Source of the DNA: Dehalococcoidia bacterium | Lineage (GTDB): Bacteria; Chloroflexota; Dehalococcoidia; Dehalococcoidales; S120 | Direction: 5' to 3' | Assembly: GCA_011192075.1 (NCBI GenBank) | Contig: DUER01000136.1 | Location: 7,763-50,183 of the forward strand | DNA: 42,421 nt | Shown: piece by piece, positions 1 through 9,303 of the stretch | Numbering within the stretch: the first letter of the stretch is position 1 | Layout of the letters: every line of letters starts with the position of its first letter | The notes under the pieces: generated by a model | The model's input: only the letters and a program-made list of their open reading frames with translations | What the model was told of the DNA's origin: nothing | The model's database searches: none | Position numbers and translations under genes: made by a program

Positions 1-41
1 AATTCAAAGCTAACCATATAGGAATTGTTTTCTCAAATTCG

Positions 42-833
42 TTATAGTATTTTATTCTCTCTCAACTTCAGAGCTAGATTCTCGGCTGCTTCCTCCGGAC
101 TTTCGCCCTCTACAATTTCAACCTTAACCTCATGAACGGGAATAAATAGCTTAAGTATATTGGCTCGTCTCTCCTGGGATGGCTCAACCTCCAGGTCTTG
201 AGCATTCCAGACAGTGAACTGCTTCTTTTGTGCTTCCATAACCGCCTTCATAGTAGGCGAGCGAAGGTCACCAATCTCATTACTAGTGGTGACCAGGGCT
301 GGTATTGAGGTCTCAATTACTTCATAGCCATCTGATACTACTCGCTCTACTCTCACCTTCCCATCGCCAATTTCCACCTTCTGAGCCACCGTAATACTCG
401 GGATTCCCAGAATCTCGGCGATTCCTGAGCCTACCTGACCCGCATCCGTATCTGCTGCCTGCCTGCCGCATAGGATAAGGTCATATTTTCCTAGCTTCTT
501 TATCGCAGCGGCCAGTATGTAAGCTGCAGAGTAACTATCAAGGTCTTCAAAAGCATCGTCCTCTAGGAGAACCAGCTCATTAGCACCCACAGCCAAAGAT
601 TTTTTCACTACTGGTCTAGCTAACTGTCGTCCCATACTTATCACGGTTATCTTGGTAGGTTGAGTGTCCTTTATCCTGAGAGCAGCCTCCAGCGCGTTCT
701 CATCATTAGGATTCAACACCGGCGGTGTACCTTTGGGCGGGACGGCTCGTTTTGCCTCAGGATCGATTTTAAAAGCTGAGACAGGAGCCTCTGGGTCAAG
801 TATTTGCTTCATACAGACGATTATATCTGTCAT
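42..833 (-). CDS. etfB: Electron transfer flavoprotein beta subunit
   Basis: 263-aa ORF; N-terminus MTDIIVCMKQILDPEAP and the motif LILCGRQAADTDAGQVGSGIAEILGIP are typical of EtfB. Confidence 0.92.
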   Translation of the reverse strand: MTDIIVCMKQILDPEAPVSAFKIDPEAKRAVPPKGTPPVLNPNDENALEAALRIKDTQPTKITVISMGRQLARPVVKKSLAVGANELVLLEDDAFEDLDSYSAAYILAAAIKKLGKYDLILCGRQAADTDAGQVGSGIAEILGIPSITVAQKVEIGDGKVRVERVVSDGYEVIETSIPALVTTSNEIGDLRSPTMKAVMEAQKKQFTVWNAQDLEVEPSQERRANILKLFIPVHEVKVEIVEGESPEEAAENLALKLRENKIL

Positions 834-887
834 TCCTGCTTCCTTTCTACTCCTTACTCAGGGTAAGCACCCCTTTTGGCGAGTATT

Positions 888-917
888 ATAATAGCACAAC
901 TGCCGGCTCCTTTTCAA
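888..917 (-). promoter_or_regulatory. Putative sigma70 promoter for etfB
   Basis: On the minus strand TTGAAA - 18 nt - TATTAT, about 55 nt upstream of the etfB start. Confidence 0.35.
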
Positions 918-939
918 TCACTGGCTTCTATTTAGGAAG

Positions 940-968
940 TTGACGTTCTAATGATTACATACTAAAAT
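940..968 (+). promoter_or_regulatory. Putative sigma70 promoter for bioY
   Basis: TTGACG - 17 nt - TAAAAT, about 60 nt upstream of the bioY ATG. Confidence 0.5.
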
Positions 969-1027
969 AAGGCTGCCGTGAGAATTAGTTCTGAACGGCT
1001 TGTAACAGCTAAGAAAGGAGATAAAGT

Positions 1028-1693
1028 ATGGCGGTAAGTACTTGGAGTAGATGGCAAATGGCACGATACAACGCCTACCGATGGCGATATGAACTGATCC
1101 TAACCAAGAAGATTGCTCTGGCATTAGGCATGGCATGTGTGGTCGGGCTGGCCGCTCAGCTACGGTTTCCTCTTCCTTGGACACCGGTACCAATTACCGG
1201 CCAGACCTTTGCGGTATTGCTGGCTGGTGTTCTTCTTGGCCGGTGGTGGGGAGGTATAAGCTTGACGATATATGTCGGGCTTGGGGCAGCCGGGTTACCC
1301 TGGTTCAATGGTGGGACAGGGGGTGTGGGCATTCTAGCTGGACCCACGGGGGGTTATATCATTGGCTTTATCTTGACAGCCCTCTTTCTCGGGCATTTTA
1401 CCGATAAGTACATCAGGTCAAGAAGCTTCTTTAGTATGCTTGGCTTAATGCTGTTTGCTAATATTGTCTTAATCTATATCCCGGGATTGCTCCAACTCCA
1501 TCTCTGGTTGAGATTGGTCGGAGGGGAAGCTATCGGTTTCTACCAAGTTCTGGCTATGGGTTTTCTCCCCTTCATAATCGGTGATATAGTTAAGGCTGTT
1601 GCTGCGGCAGCTATAACACGGGGGATAACGCCCAAGAAGGCCTATAACGGAGAGGTAGATAAAGATAAATGGGCAAGCTGGCGTATCCCTTGA
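1028..1693 (+). CDS. bioY: Biotin transporter BioY (S component)
   Basis: RFPLPWTPVPITGQTFAVLLAGVLLGRWWGG is the BioY signature; multi-TM; SD GAAAGGAGA upstream. Confidence 0.9.
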   Translation: MAVSTWSRWQMARYNAYRWRYELILTKKIALALGMACVVGLAAQLRFPLPWTPVPITGQTFAVLLAGVLLGRWWGGISLTIYVGLGAAGLPWFNGGTGGVGILAGPTGGYIIGFILTALFLGHFTDKYIRSRSFFSMLGLMLFANIVLIYIPGLLQLHLWLRLVGGEAIGFYQVLAMGFLPFIIGDIVKAVAAAAITRGITPKKAYNGEVDKDKWASWRIP

Positions 1694-1746
1694 AGGATAT
1701 GATATAGTTATAAAGTATATTGACTTAAGGAACACGAGGTTATAAC

Positions 1747-2010
1747 TTGGATAAAGAAAAGAAGGTAGACATCATAAGTAAATTTGGGCTTAGTAAAGGA
1801 GACACAGGCTCGACTGAGGTGCAGGTAGCTCTGTTTACAGAGAGGATAAATCAATTAACGGGGCACATGGTGGCTAATCGGCATGATTACCACACACAGC
1901 GCAGCTTACTCAAGCTTGTAGGACAAAGGAAAAGGCTACTAGCGTACCTAAGTAAACAGGATGTAGCCCGATATCATAACCTAATTGCTAGGCTCGGTTT
2001 ACGCAAGTAA
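1747..2010 (+). CDS. rpsO: 30S ribosomal protein S15
   Basis: TTG start; FGLSKGDTGSTEVQVALFTERINQLTGHM and RLLAYLSKQDVARYHNLIARLGLRK are S15 hallmarks. Confidence 0.97.
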   Translation: MDKEKKVDIISKFGLSKGDTGSTEVQVALFTERINQLTGHMVANRHDYHTQRSLLKLVGQRKRLLAYLSKQDVARYHNLIARLGLRK

Positions 2011-2028
2011 AGCCTTCAATAGGGAGGG

Positions 2029-4209
2029 GTGTTATTGATAGATTCTCAATCGTTTGAGTGTGAGCTTGGGGGTAGAAGTCTCATTATAGGTACAGGAAAG
2101 CTTGCCGGGCAGGCCAGTGGAGCAGTAACTATTCACTATGGAGATACTGTGATTCTGGTTACTGCTTGTATCAGTAATGAGCCACGAGAAGGGGTGGATT
2201 TTTTGCCACTAACTGTTGACTATGAGGAAAGATTATATGCGGTTGGTAAAATCCCAGGGGGATTTATCAGGAGGGAAGGGCGTCCTACCCAGGAGGCGAC
2301 CTTAGCTTGTCGGCTTAGTGACCGCCCAGTACGTCCGCTCCTGCCCAAGACCTGGCGAAATGATATTCAGCTGGTGATTACTGTCCTTTCTGCCGACCGG
2401 GAAAATGACCCCAGCGTCTTAGCGGTCATTGGTTGCTCTGCTGTCCTATCAATATCAGAAGTACCATTCGATGGTCCCGTAAGTGCGGTTCGTGTTGGCT
2501 ATATTAATGACGGGTTAGTATTAAATCCAACACTAGCCCAACTGGAGTATAGCCTGCTTGACCTTATTGTGACTAGTACCAAGCAAGCGATAGTAATGGT
2601 GGAGGCAGGAGCTCGAGAGGTTACGGAAGATACTGTTATCCAGGCAATCAAATTTGGTCATGAGGCAAACCAAGACATTATTAAGCTCCAGGAAGAGCTT
2701 CAGCAGGCATGTGGCAAGCCTAAGATAGAAGCACCTGTTAGAGAAGTTAACCCTGAGGTAGCTCCAGCAATTTCACCACTAGTTGACGGAAGACTAAGCC
2801 ATGTCCTAAGCCTAACCGAAAAGCAATCACGGGAGCAGTCATTCAGCGAATTAAGGAAGGAAGTAGTCGAGAGTCTAGGTAAGTCATTCGCCACAGAAGA
2901 CATACTTTCTGCTTTTGAGAATAGGGTTAAAGCTGAGGTAAGAAGCAATATTCTTGATAAGGCACAGCGTATGGGTGGTCGTGGACTGACAGAGGTTCGC
3001 CCTCTTACCTGTGAAGTAGGACTTCTACCTCGTACCCATGGCTCAGGACTATTCACTCGTGGTGAAACACAAGTACTGACAATTACTACTCTGGGTTCTG
3101 TCGGAAAGGAACAGCCGCTTGATGGATTGGGTATAGAGGAGTCTAAACGCTTCATGCATCACTATAATTTCCCTCCCTTCTCCACTGGTGAGGTGAAACG
3201 TATGGGTACTACGGGGCGTCGTGAGATTGGGCATGGTGCTCTGGCGGAACGGGCTATTCTACCAGTACTACCTGATGCTGAAGATTTCCCCTATACTATT
3301 CGCCTTGTCTCGGAGGTTCTGAGTTCCAGCGGCAGCACATCTATGGCCAGCGTTTGTGCTAGCAGTTTATCCCTAATGGATGCCGGAATACCTGTAAAGA
3401 GAACAGTAGCTGGAATAGCTATGGGTTTGATAACTGGTGATAAGGGTAACTATGCCATCCTCACCGATATTGAGGGTGTAGAAGATGCCTACGGTGATAT
3501 GGACTTTAAGGTAGCTGGTACTACAGAAGGCATCACTGCGCTACAAATGGATATTAAGCTCAAGAGCATAGACCTTGAAATTCTGGAAAAGGCATTAGAC
3601 CAAGCCCGAGAAGCTCGCTTATTTATCTTGGAGGTAATGGGGCAGACTATCAATGCCAGTCGGCCTGAGCTAAGTCGATACGCACCTCAAATGATTAAAA
3701 TAACGATTGACCCTGATAAGATTGGCAGTGTGATAGGTGCTGGAGGCAAAACAATCAGGTCAATTATTGAACAAACTAAAGCCACTATTGATATTGGGAA
3801 TGATGGTACAGTGATTATCGGTTCGCCTGATAAGGAAGCAGCTCAGAGGGCCATCGAGATTATCGAGGCTTTAACTAAGGAAGTGGAAGTTGGGAGTATC
3901 CATACCGGGAAAGTAACGCGTCTGATGAGCTTCGGCGCTATGGTAGAGATCCTTCCCGGCAAAGAAGGACTGGTTCACGTTAGTGAGCTTGCTGAACATC
4001 GGGTATCCAGTGTTGAGGATGTAGTTAAAGTAGGTGATGAGATTACAGTCAAAGTAATTGGAATTGATAATCTGGGCAGGGTAAACCTATCACGACGGGC
4101 TGTGTTTGAAAAGCTGCCTCGGGAGCCCGGTGATAGAATGAATGATTCACAGACTGCAGACTACCCGTTTAGGACACAGCGTGAGTCTCGCTCCCCTAGA
4201 AATAAGTGA
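2029..4209 (+). CDS. pnp: Polyribonucleotide nucleotidyltransferase (PNPase)
   Basis: 726 aa; RNase PH repeats, KH domain (KIGSVIGAGGKTIRSI) and S1 domain (GKVTRLMSFGAMVEILPGKEGLVHVSEL); directly after rpsO; GTG start. Confidence 0.97.
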   Translation: MLLIDSQSFECELGGRSLIIGTGKLAGQASGAVTIHYGDTVILVTACISNEPREGVDFLPLTVDYEERLYAVGKIPGGFIRREGRPTQEATLACRLSDRPVRPLLPKTWRNDIQLVITVLSADRENDPSVLAVIGCSAVLSISEVPFDGPVSAVRVGYINDGLVLNPTLAQLEYSLLDLIVTSTKQAIVMVEAGAREVTEDTVIQAIKFGHEANQDIIKLQEELQQACGKPKIEAPVREVNPEVAPAISPLVDGRLSHVLSLTEKQSREQSFSELRKEVVESLGKSFATEDILSAFENRVKAEVRSNILDKAQRMGGRGLTEVRPLTCEVGLLPRTHGSGLFTRGETQVLTITTLGSVGKEQPLDGLGIEESKRFMHHYNFPPFSTGEVKRMGTTGRREIGHGALAERAILPVLPDAEDFPYTIRLVSEVLSSSGSTSMASVCASSLSLMDAGIPVKRTVAGIAMGLITGDKGNYAILTDIEGVEDAYGDMDFKVAGTTEGITALQMDIKLKSIDLEILEKALDQAREARLFILEVMGQTINASRPELSRYAPQMIKITIDPDKIGSVIGAGGKTIRSIIEQTKATIDIGNDGTVIIGSPDKEAAQRAIEIIEALTKEVEVGSIHTGKVTRLMSFGAMVEILPGKEGLVHVSELAEHRVSSVEDVVKVGDEITVKVIGIDNLGRVNLSRRAVFEKLPREPGDRMNDSQTADYPFRTQRESRSPRNK

Positions 4210-4228
4210 CCATGGACAGAGGTAAACA

Positions 4229-4288
4229 ATGGAAAAGGAGGTCACTTTGACAGAAGGGCTGGCTCGTACAGAAGAAGTTGAGTCATGA
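4229..4288 (+). other. Short upstream ORF (19 codons from ATG, or 13 codons from TTG at 4247) overlapping the dapB start
   Basis: ATGGAAAAGGAGGTCACTTTGACAGAAGGG...GAGTCATGA; strong SD AAGGAGG before the TTG; its stop overlaps the dapB ATG (ATGA). Confidence 0.35.
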
Positions 4289-5079
4289 AGCCAATAAGGG
4301 TAGTAGTTCATGGTGCATTAGGTAGGATGGGACGAGAGATAGTTAATGCCTTATGCCATGAACCTGAAATACAATTAGTAGGCGCTGTAGAATTGCAGGT
4401 CTCTGATGATTACCTGACTCTACCTGATAACTCTGGTGCAGTGCCCTTTTCCTCCGACTTGGGCTATATCCTCACCAGCTGCCAGCCTGATGTACTAGTA
4501 GATTTCACCATTCGAAAAGTTACTATGCCTGCAGTGCGTGCCGCCACTGAACATGGTGTTAACTTGGTAATAGGAACCACAGGGTTAACTGCCGATGAAC
4601 TTAATGAGATTGAACAACTAGTGCAAGCTCACCAGGTTGGGGCTATAGTAGCTCCAAATTTTGCTTTGGGAGCAATTCTCATGATACACCTAGCCAAGGT
4701 AGCCGCTAAGTACCTAGACTATGCCGAAATTATAGAGCTACACCACCACCTAAAAGCTGACGCTCCTTCAGGAACTGCCCTAACTACAGCCAAAGCAATG
4801 GTAACAGCCAGAGGTAAACCATTCTCTCGCCCCCCAGAACAAGGTAAGACCTCAGATAGCCGGGGAGAGCAAGTTGAAGGTATTACTATTCATAGCGTAC
4901 GTCTACCTGGTCTTCTAGCCCATCAAGAGGTACTGCTAGGCGGACCAGGGCAAACGCTAAGCATAAGACATGATACCATTAGCCGAGAATGCTTTATGCC
5001 GGGTGCTATACTAGCCATTAAGGAAGTAGTCAAGCGAAAAGGGTTAGTTTACGGTCTAGACAACCTGCTCGGTTTATAG
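4285..5079 (+). CDS. dapB: 4-hydroxy-tetrahydrodipicolinate reductase
   Basis: VVHGALGRMGREIVNAL nucleotide-binding motif; ELHHHLKADAPSGTALTTAKAM active-site motif. Confidence 0.95.
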   Translation: MKPIRVVVHGALGRMGREIVNALCHEPEIQLVGAVELQVSDDYLTLPDNSGAVPFSSDLGYILTSCQPDVLVDFTIRKVTMPAVRAATEHGVNLVIGTTGLTADELNEIEQLVQAHQVGAIVAPNFALGAILMIHLAKVAAKYLDYAEIIELHHHLKADAPSGTALTTAKAMVTARGKPFSRPPEQGKTSDSRGEQVEGITIHSVRLPGLLAHQEVLLGGPGQTLSIRHDTISRECFMPGAILAIKEVVKRKGLVYGLDNLLGL

Positions 5080-5087
5080 GAGGGAGG

Positions 5088-6164
5088 GTGATAAAGGGAT
5101 ACAGAGTGGCTATTGTTGGTGCTACCGGACTCGTCGGGCAGGAGTTCATCAAGGTTCTAGAGCAACATAACTTTCCTGTGACTTCAATCCGTCTTTTAAC
5201 CTCAGACCGTTCAGCAGGCAAAAAGCTATTTGTTAATCAACAGGAGATTAAGGTTGAAGAGACTGCACCTGAGTCCTTTCAGGAAATTGATATTGCCCTC
5301 TTCTCGGCTGGCACTGAGGTTAGTCGCCACTTCTCACCTATAGCCGCCCAATCAGGAGCTGTGGTCATTGATAATAGCTCTGCCTTTAGAATGGTAGCTG
5401 AAGTGCCCCTAGTAGTCCCTGAGGTCAATCCTGAAGATATTAAACAGCACAGAGGGATTATAGCTAATCCCAATTGCTCTACAATTCAGTTGGTAGTAGC
5501 TCTATACCCACTACATAAGGTTAACCCTATCAAACGCATTATTGTCGATACTTATCAGGCAGTGTCAGGTACCGGTTCTGCAGCAGTAGACGAACTAACA
5601 GTACAAGTCAGACAAGTGCTAGAGGGACAGGCCACTATTCCCCATGTTTACCCTCATCAGATAGCCTTTAATTTGCTACCCGAAATAGATGTTTTCTTGG
5701 ATAACGGCTATACTAAGGAAGAGTGGAAGCTGGTAGAAGAAACAAGGAAGATAATGCATGCTGAGGATATAGCTATTTCGGCTACCTGTGTGCGGGCCCC
5801 GGTATTTACAGGACACAGTGAGGCGATTCATGTTGAATTCTCCCAGCCAATGTCTCCCGAGGAAGCACGGCATATTCTTGCCCAGACACCGGGAGTTAGA
5901 ATATTAGATGACCCGGCTATTAGTCTTTATCCTCAGGCGTGGTCGGCAGTTGGTAGCGATGAGGTTCTTATCGGACGTATTCGTCGTGATACCTCTCACC
6001 CACATGGTTTGGCTATGTGGGTTGTAGCTGACAACTTACGCAAAGGGGCTGCCTTAAATGCAGTCCAGATTGCCAGAGAGATGATTAAAAGAAATTGGTT
6101 ACATCCGAGGGCGAAAAATGAAAAAATTAGGACAATTACTGACAGCTATGGTAACCCCCTTTAA
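5088..6164 (+). CDS. asd: Aspartate-semialdehyde dehydrogenase
   Basis: VAIVGATGLVGQEFIKVLEQHNFP; catalytic NPNCSTIQLVVAL; Asd C-terminus NLRKGAALNAVQIA. Confidence 0.96.
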   Translation: MIKGYRVAIVGATGLVGQEFIKVLEQHNFPVTSIRLLTSDRSAGKKLFVNQQEIKVEETAPESFQEIDIALFSAGTEVSRHFSPIAAQSGAVVIDNSSAFRMVAEVPLVVPEVNPEDIKQHRGIIANPNCSTIQLVVALYPLHKVNPIKRIIVDTYQAVSGTGSAAVDELTVQVRQVLEGQATIPHVYPHQIAFNLLPEIDVFLDNGYTKEEWKLVEETRKIMHAEDIAISATCVRAPVFTGHSEAIHVEFSQPMSPEEARHILAQTPGVRILDDPAISLYPQAWSAVGSDEVLIGRIRRDTSHPHGLAMWVVADNLRKGAALNAVQIAREMIKRNWLHPRAKNEKIRTITDSYGNPL

Positions 6165-7008
6165 TGAAGAAGGGGCAGTTGACTATGAACAGGCTAATAA
6201 GTTGGCCTTAGCCTTACTCAACTCAGGAAGTGAAGGCCTGGTGGTGGTGGGTACAACCGGAGAATCACCTACCCTTATCCGAGAGGAAGAACTACGCCTG
6301 TTCAGCGAGGTGAAATCAGCAGTAGACCAGCGAGGGGCAGTAATAGCTGGCACTGGTAGCAACAGCACGGCTGAGGCTCTAGAAACGACCAAAGAAGCAG
6401 AACGAATCGGGGTCGATGCTTGCCTATTAGTAGTCCCCTACTATAATAAACCTACCCAAGAAGGCTTATACCAACACTTCAAGACTATTGCTCAAAGCAC
6501 TAGCTTACCATGCATCCTTTATAATGTGCCGTCACGCACCGTTACTAACCTATCAGCAGAAACGATTATCAAACTAAGCCATATAGACAATATTATCGGG
6601 GTCAAGGAAGCCAGCGGTAACCTAGACCAAGTTTCTAATATTATCAATGGTGCCAAGGAAGGTTTCCTTGTCTGGAGTGGCAATGATAGTGATACCTTCC
6701 CCATACTAGCCCTGGGGGGCTATGGCATGATTAGTGTCGCCTCGCACTTGGTTGGTAACCAAATCAGACGAATGCTCGATAACGTTATCAGTGGTAAAGT
6801 GGAAGAAGCTGCCAGTACGCACCGTCACCTACTGCCCTTATTTAATGCCCTGTTTATTGTCTCCAACCCTATTCCAATTAAATATGCTCTTAACTATATC
6901 GGCTTTAATGTAGGTAAGCCACGCCTGCCTCTCACTGAGCTTGATGAAAAGTCAGCCGCTTTTATTAAAGACACGCTCAAAAACTATCAAATTGACCTGC
7001 CTCTATAA
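6118..7008 (+). CDS. dapA: 4-hydroxy-tetrahydrodipicolinate synthase
   Basis: TAMVTPFNEEGAVDYEQ, VVGTTGESPTL, YNVPSRTVTNLS, IIGVKEASGNL motifs. Confidence 0.97.
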   Translation: MKKLGQLLTAMVTPFNEEGAVDYEQANKLALALLNSGSEGLVVVGTTGESPTLIREEELRLFSEVKSAVDQRGAVIAGTGSNSTAEALETTKEAERIGVDACLLVVPYYNKPTQEGLYQHFKTIAQSTSLPCILYNVPSRTVTNLSAETIIKLSHIDNIIGVKEASGNLDQVSNIINGAKEGFLVWSGNDSDTFPILALGGYGMISVASHLVGNQIRRMLDNVISGKVEEAASTHRHLLPLFNALFIVSNPIPIKYALNYIGFNVGKPRLPLTELDEKSAAFIKDTLKNYQIDLPL

Positions 7009-7043
7009 TGAGAGGAAATCCCCAGCGCGCTGAAAGTATTACA

Positions 7044-8327
7044 CTAAAAGATAGGCGTCTTATAGATGTTTTCCTCCCGCCCTGGTCCTACGCAGATAAG
7101 GTTTACCGGGCAGGAGGTGAGCTCTTCCAGTCTGGCTATATACTGGCGAGCCTCGATAGGCAATTGTTCATACTGGCGAATGTGTCTGATGGAAGCTTGC
7201 CAGCCGGGTAGCTCCTCATAGATGGGTTGACACCGCTCTAAAGCAGCCACACTAGCTGGGAAATAATCAGTTTTGTCCCCGTCCAGTTCATAACCCACAC
7301 ATATCTTCAATTGAGCAAAACCATCAAGAATGTCAAGGCGGGTGACTACTATCCCGGTGAAGCCATTAATTCGGGTGCTAAACCGAGCCGCCACAGCATC
7401 AAACCAGCCACAGCGACGAGGTCTGCCGGTGGTAGTACCATACTCATGAGCCCGATCCCGAATCAAGTCACCGATTTCATCCTTCAGTTCAGTAGGCATG
7501 GGACCAGCCCCAACTCTGGTGCAGTAAGCCTTGAATACCCCTAGAGCACGATTAATTCTAAATGGGCTTAGACCGGCACCCAAACAGCTTCCTCCCACTA
7601 GCGGTGAAGAGGAGGTAGTGTAAGGATAGGTGCCAAAATCGGGGTCAAGTAAAGCTCCTTGCGCCCCCTCCAATAAAACTAGCTCTTCCCGGCTCAACGC
7701 TTCCTCCAGCATTGTGGCTGTCTCTCGAATATGGGGAGCCAGGCGCTCCCCATACCGGCAATACTTACCATATACTTCGTCCAACGGTAGGGGACTAACC
7801 CCATAAATTTTGGTCAGCATGATGTTCTTGTAATCGAGTATAAAGCGCAGCCGCTCCAGTAGCACTTCTTCATCTAAAAGGTCGCCAGTTCTAATACCTA
7901 ACCTAGCCACTTTATCAGCGAAGGCAGGGCCTATGCCCCTGCGTGTGGTACCTATTGCCTTTCCTGCCCGCGATTCCTCTTCCAAACCATCAAGAAGGAT
8001 GTGATAGGGCATAATCAGATGAGCCCGGTCACTAATAAATAGCCTAGTAGTATCTACGCCGCGCTGATTAAGCTGGTCTAACTCGTCAATTAACACAGCA
8101 GGGTTAATCACCACGCCATTACCAATGATACAAACAGCGTGGGGTGAAAAAATACCAACCGGAACGAGATGTAGTTTGAACTCACCATAGGGGTTAATCA
8201 CCGTATGCCCGGCATTATCACCACCGGAAAAACGGACGATTACCTGTGCTTCTTGAGCAAGTAGGTCAACCACCTTACCTTTCCCCTCGTCCCCCCATTG
8301 ACCTCCAATAATAGCAATAGTTGACAT
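7044..8327 (-). CDS. purA: Adenylosuccinate synthetase
   Basis: GGQWGDEGKGKVVDLLA, RFSGGDNAGHTV, GTTRRGIGPAFADK, GTTTGRPRRCGWFDAV. Confidence 0.97.
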   Translation of the reverse strand: MSTIAIIGGQWGDEGKGKVVDLLAQEAQVIVRFSGGDNAGHTVINPYGEFKLHLVPVGIFSPHAVCIIGNGVVINPAVLIDELDQLNQRGVDTTRLFISDRAHLIMPYHILLDGLEEESRAGKAIGTTRRGIGPAFADKVARLGIRTGDLLDEEVLLERLRFILDYKNIMLTKIYGVSPLPLDEVYGKYCRYGERLAPHIRETATMLEEALSREELVLLEGAQGALLDPDFGTYPYTTSSSPLVGGSCLGAGLSPFRINRALGVFKAYCTRVGAGPMPTELKDEIGDLIRDRAHEYGTTTGRPRRCGWFDAVAARFSTRINGFTGIVVTRLDILDGFAQLKICVGYELDGDKTDYFPASVAALERCQPIYEELPGWQASIRHIRQYEQLPIEARQYIARLEELTSCPVNLICVGPGREENIYKTPIF

Positions 8328-8641
8328 CAGTTCTCTTATATACTATTCTCTCGCCATATAGCTATTGCCCCAGTAGTGAAGTACCAATCCACTACCAGCA
8401 AACTCAATGACAAGGCCAATCACCACTACCCATTCCCAACCTATAACTTTGGAAATAATCCTGAATGTAACCTATAACAAAACTAGCGTCTTGCGAGAAC
8501 AGTCCTCCCACTATTTATAACATAAACACAGCTAGAAATAAACCGTTTCCTTAGCAGTTTTAGAGGGACTGCACTCCATTTAGGGAAATTGCCTTCCCCT
8601 TGTTAAGGAGGGGGGATAAGCTTAACATTTCTAGAAGCTGC

Positions 8642-9262
8642 TTATTTTTTTGTTTGTTGCCATACATGAACTAGCCTGTGTCCGACGGTGACAAAGCTGA
8701 ATACCACTATTATAAACAAGGCAATAACAATCTGGTTTACTAGCAGACCTACTACTAGCACAACAACCCTCTCGGCTCGAGTAAATAATCCCACTTGACA
8801 CTCCAAACCCATCGCTTCCGCTCTAGCCCTGATGTAGCTTACTAATGGTGAGACGAATAAGGCAATACCAACGAGTAAAATTGACCATTTCTTGGCAAGA
8901 AAAGTAAATAGAACCGACTGTTCTTCTACAAGTAAAAATAGGACTAAAACGCCCAGTAGCAGTGCTGCCTCAGATAAACGGTCAAGTGTGGAGTCAAGAA
9001 TGCCGCCGAAACGGGTAGTGCGATTAGTCCAACGAGCCAGAGCTCCATCCAGAATATCAAAAAAACCAGCAAAGAGCACCATTAGACCAGCAGCAAGAAG
9101 ATGTTCTGTAGCAATAAGTGCCGCAGCGCCAACAGTCACTAGGAAACCAAGCAAGGTTAGAGCATTGGGTGATATGGGCGTTGCAGCTAAAAGCTGCACT
9201 ACTGGTTCAGTAACTCGATAGGCTATGGTCTTACGAACTTGGGGCAATTTTACCATTGGCAC
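8642..9262 (-). CDS. CDP-alcohol phosphatidyltransferase family protein (candidate phosphatidylinositol-phosphate synthase)
   Basis: CDP-OH-P motif DGALARWTNRTTRFGGILDSTLDR; multi-TM; adjacent to a PimA-like GT and an inositol-phosphate synthase. Confidence 0.85.
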   Translation of the reverse strand: MPMVKLPQVRKTIAYRVTEPVVQLLAATPISPNALTLLGFLVTVGAAALIATEHLLAAGLMVLFAGFFDILDGALARWTNRTTRFGGILDSTLDRLSEAALLLGVLVLFLLVEEQSVLFTFLAKKWSILLVGIALFVSPLVSYIRARAEAMGLECQVGLFTRAERVVVLVVGLLVNQIVIALFIIVVFSFVTVGHRLVHVWQQTKK

Positions 9263-9303
9263 TGTTTCTCTGAGTTAGCATTACTTAACCTATCTTTTAC
9301 CTC

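Noticed and set aside
1-41. Possible etfA start following etfB
   Set aside because: A minus-strand ATG (rc of 'ccat') occurs near position 16 but too little sequence remains to support a call.
7008-7211. 67-aa plus-strand ORF after dapA
   Set aside because: Mostly antisense to the 3' end of purA; no domain.
8582-8626. Hairpin around CCCCTTGTTAAGGAGGGG downstream of the CDP-alcohol phosphotransferase
   Set aside because: Short imperfect stem with no clear U-tract on either strand; could be a dispersed repeat but no second copy was seen in this window.
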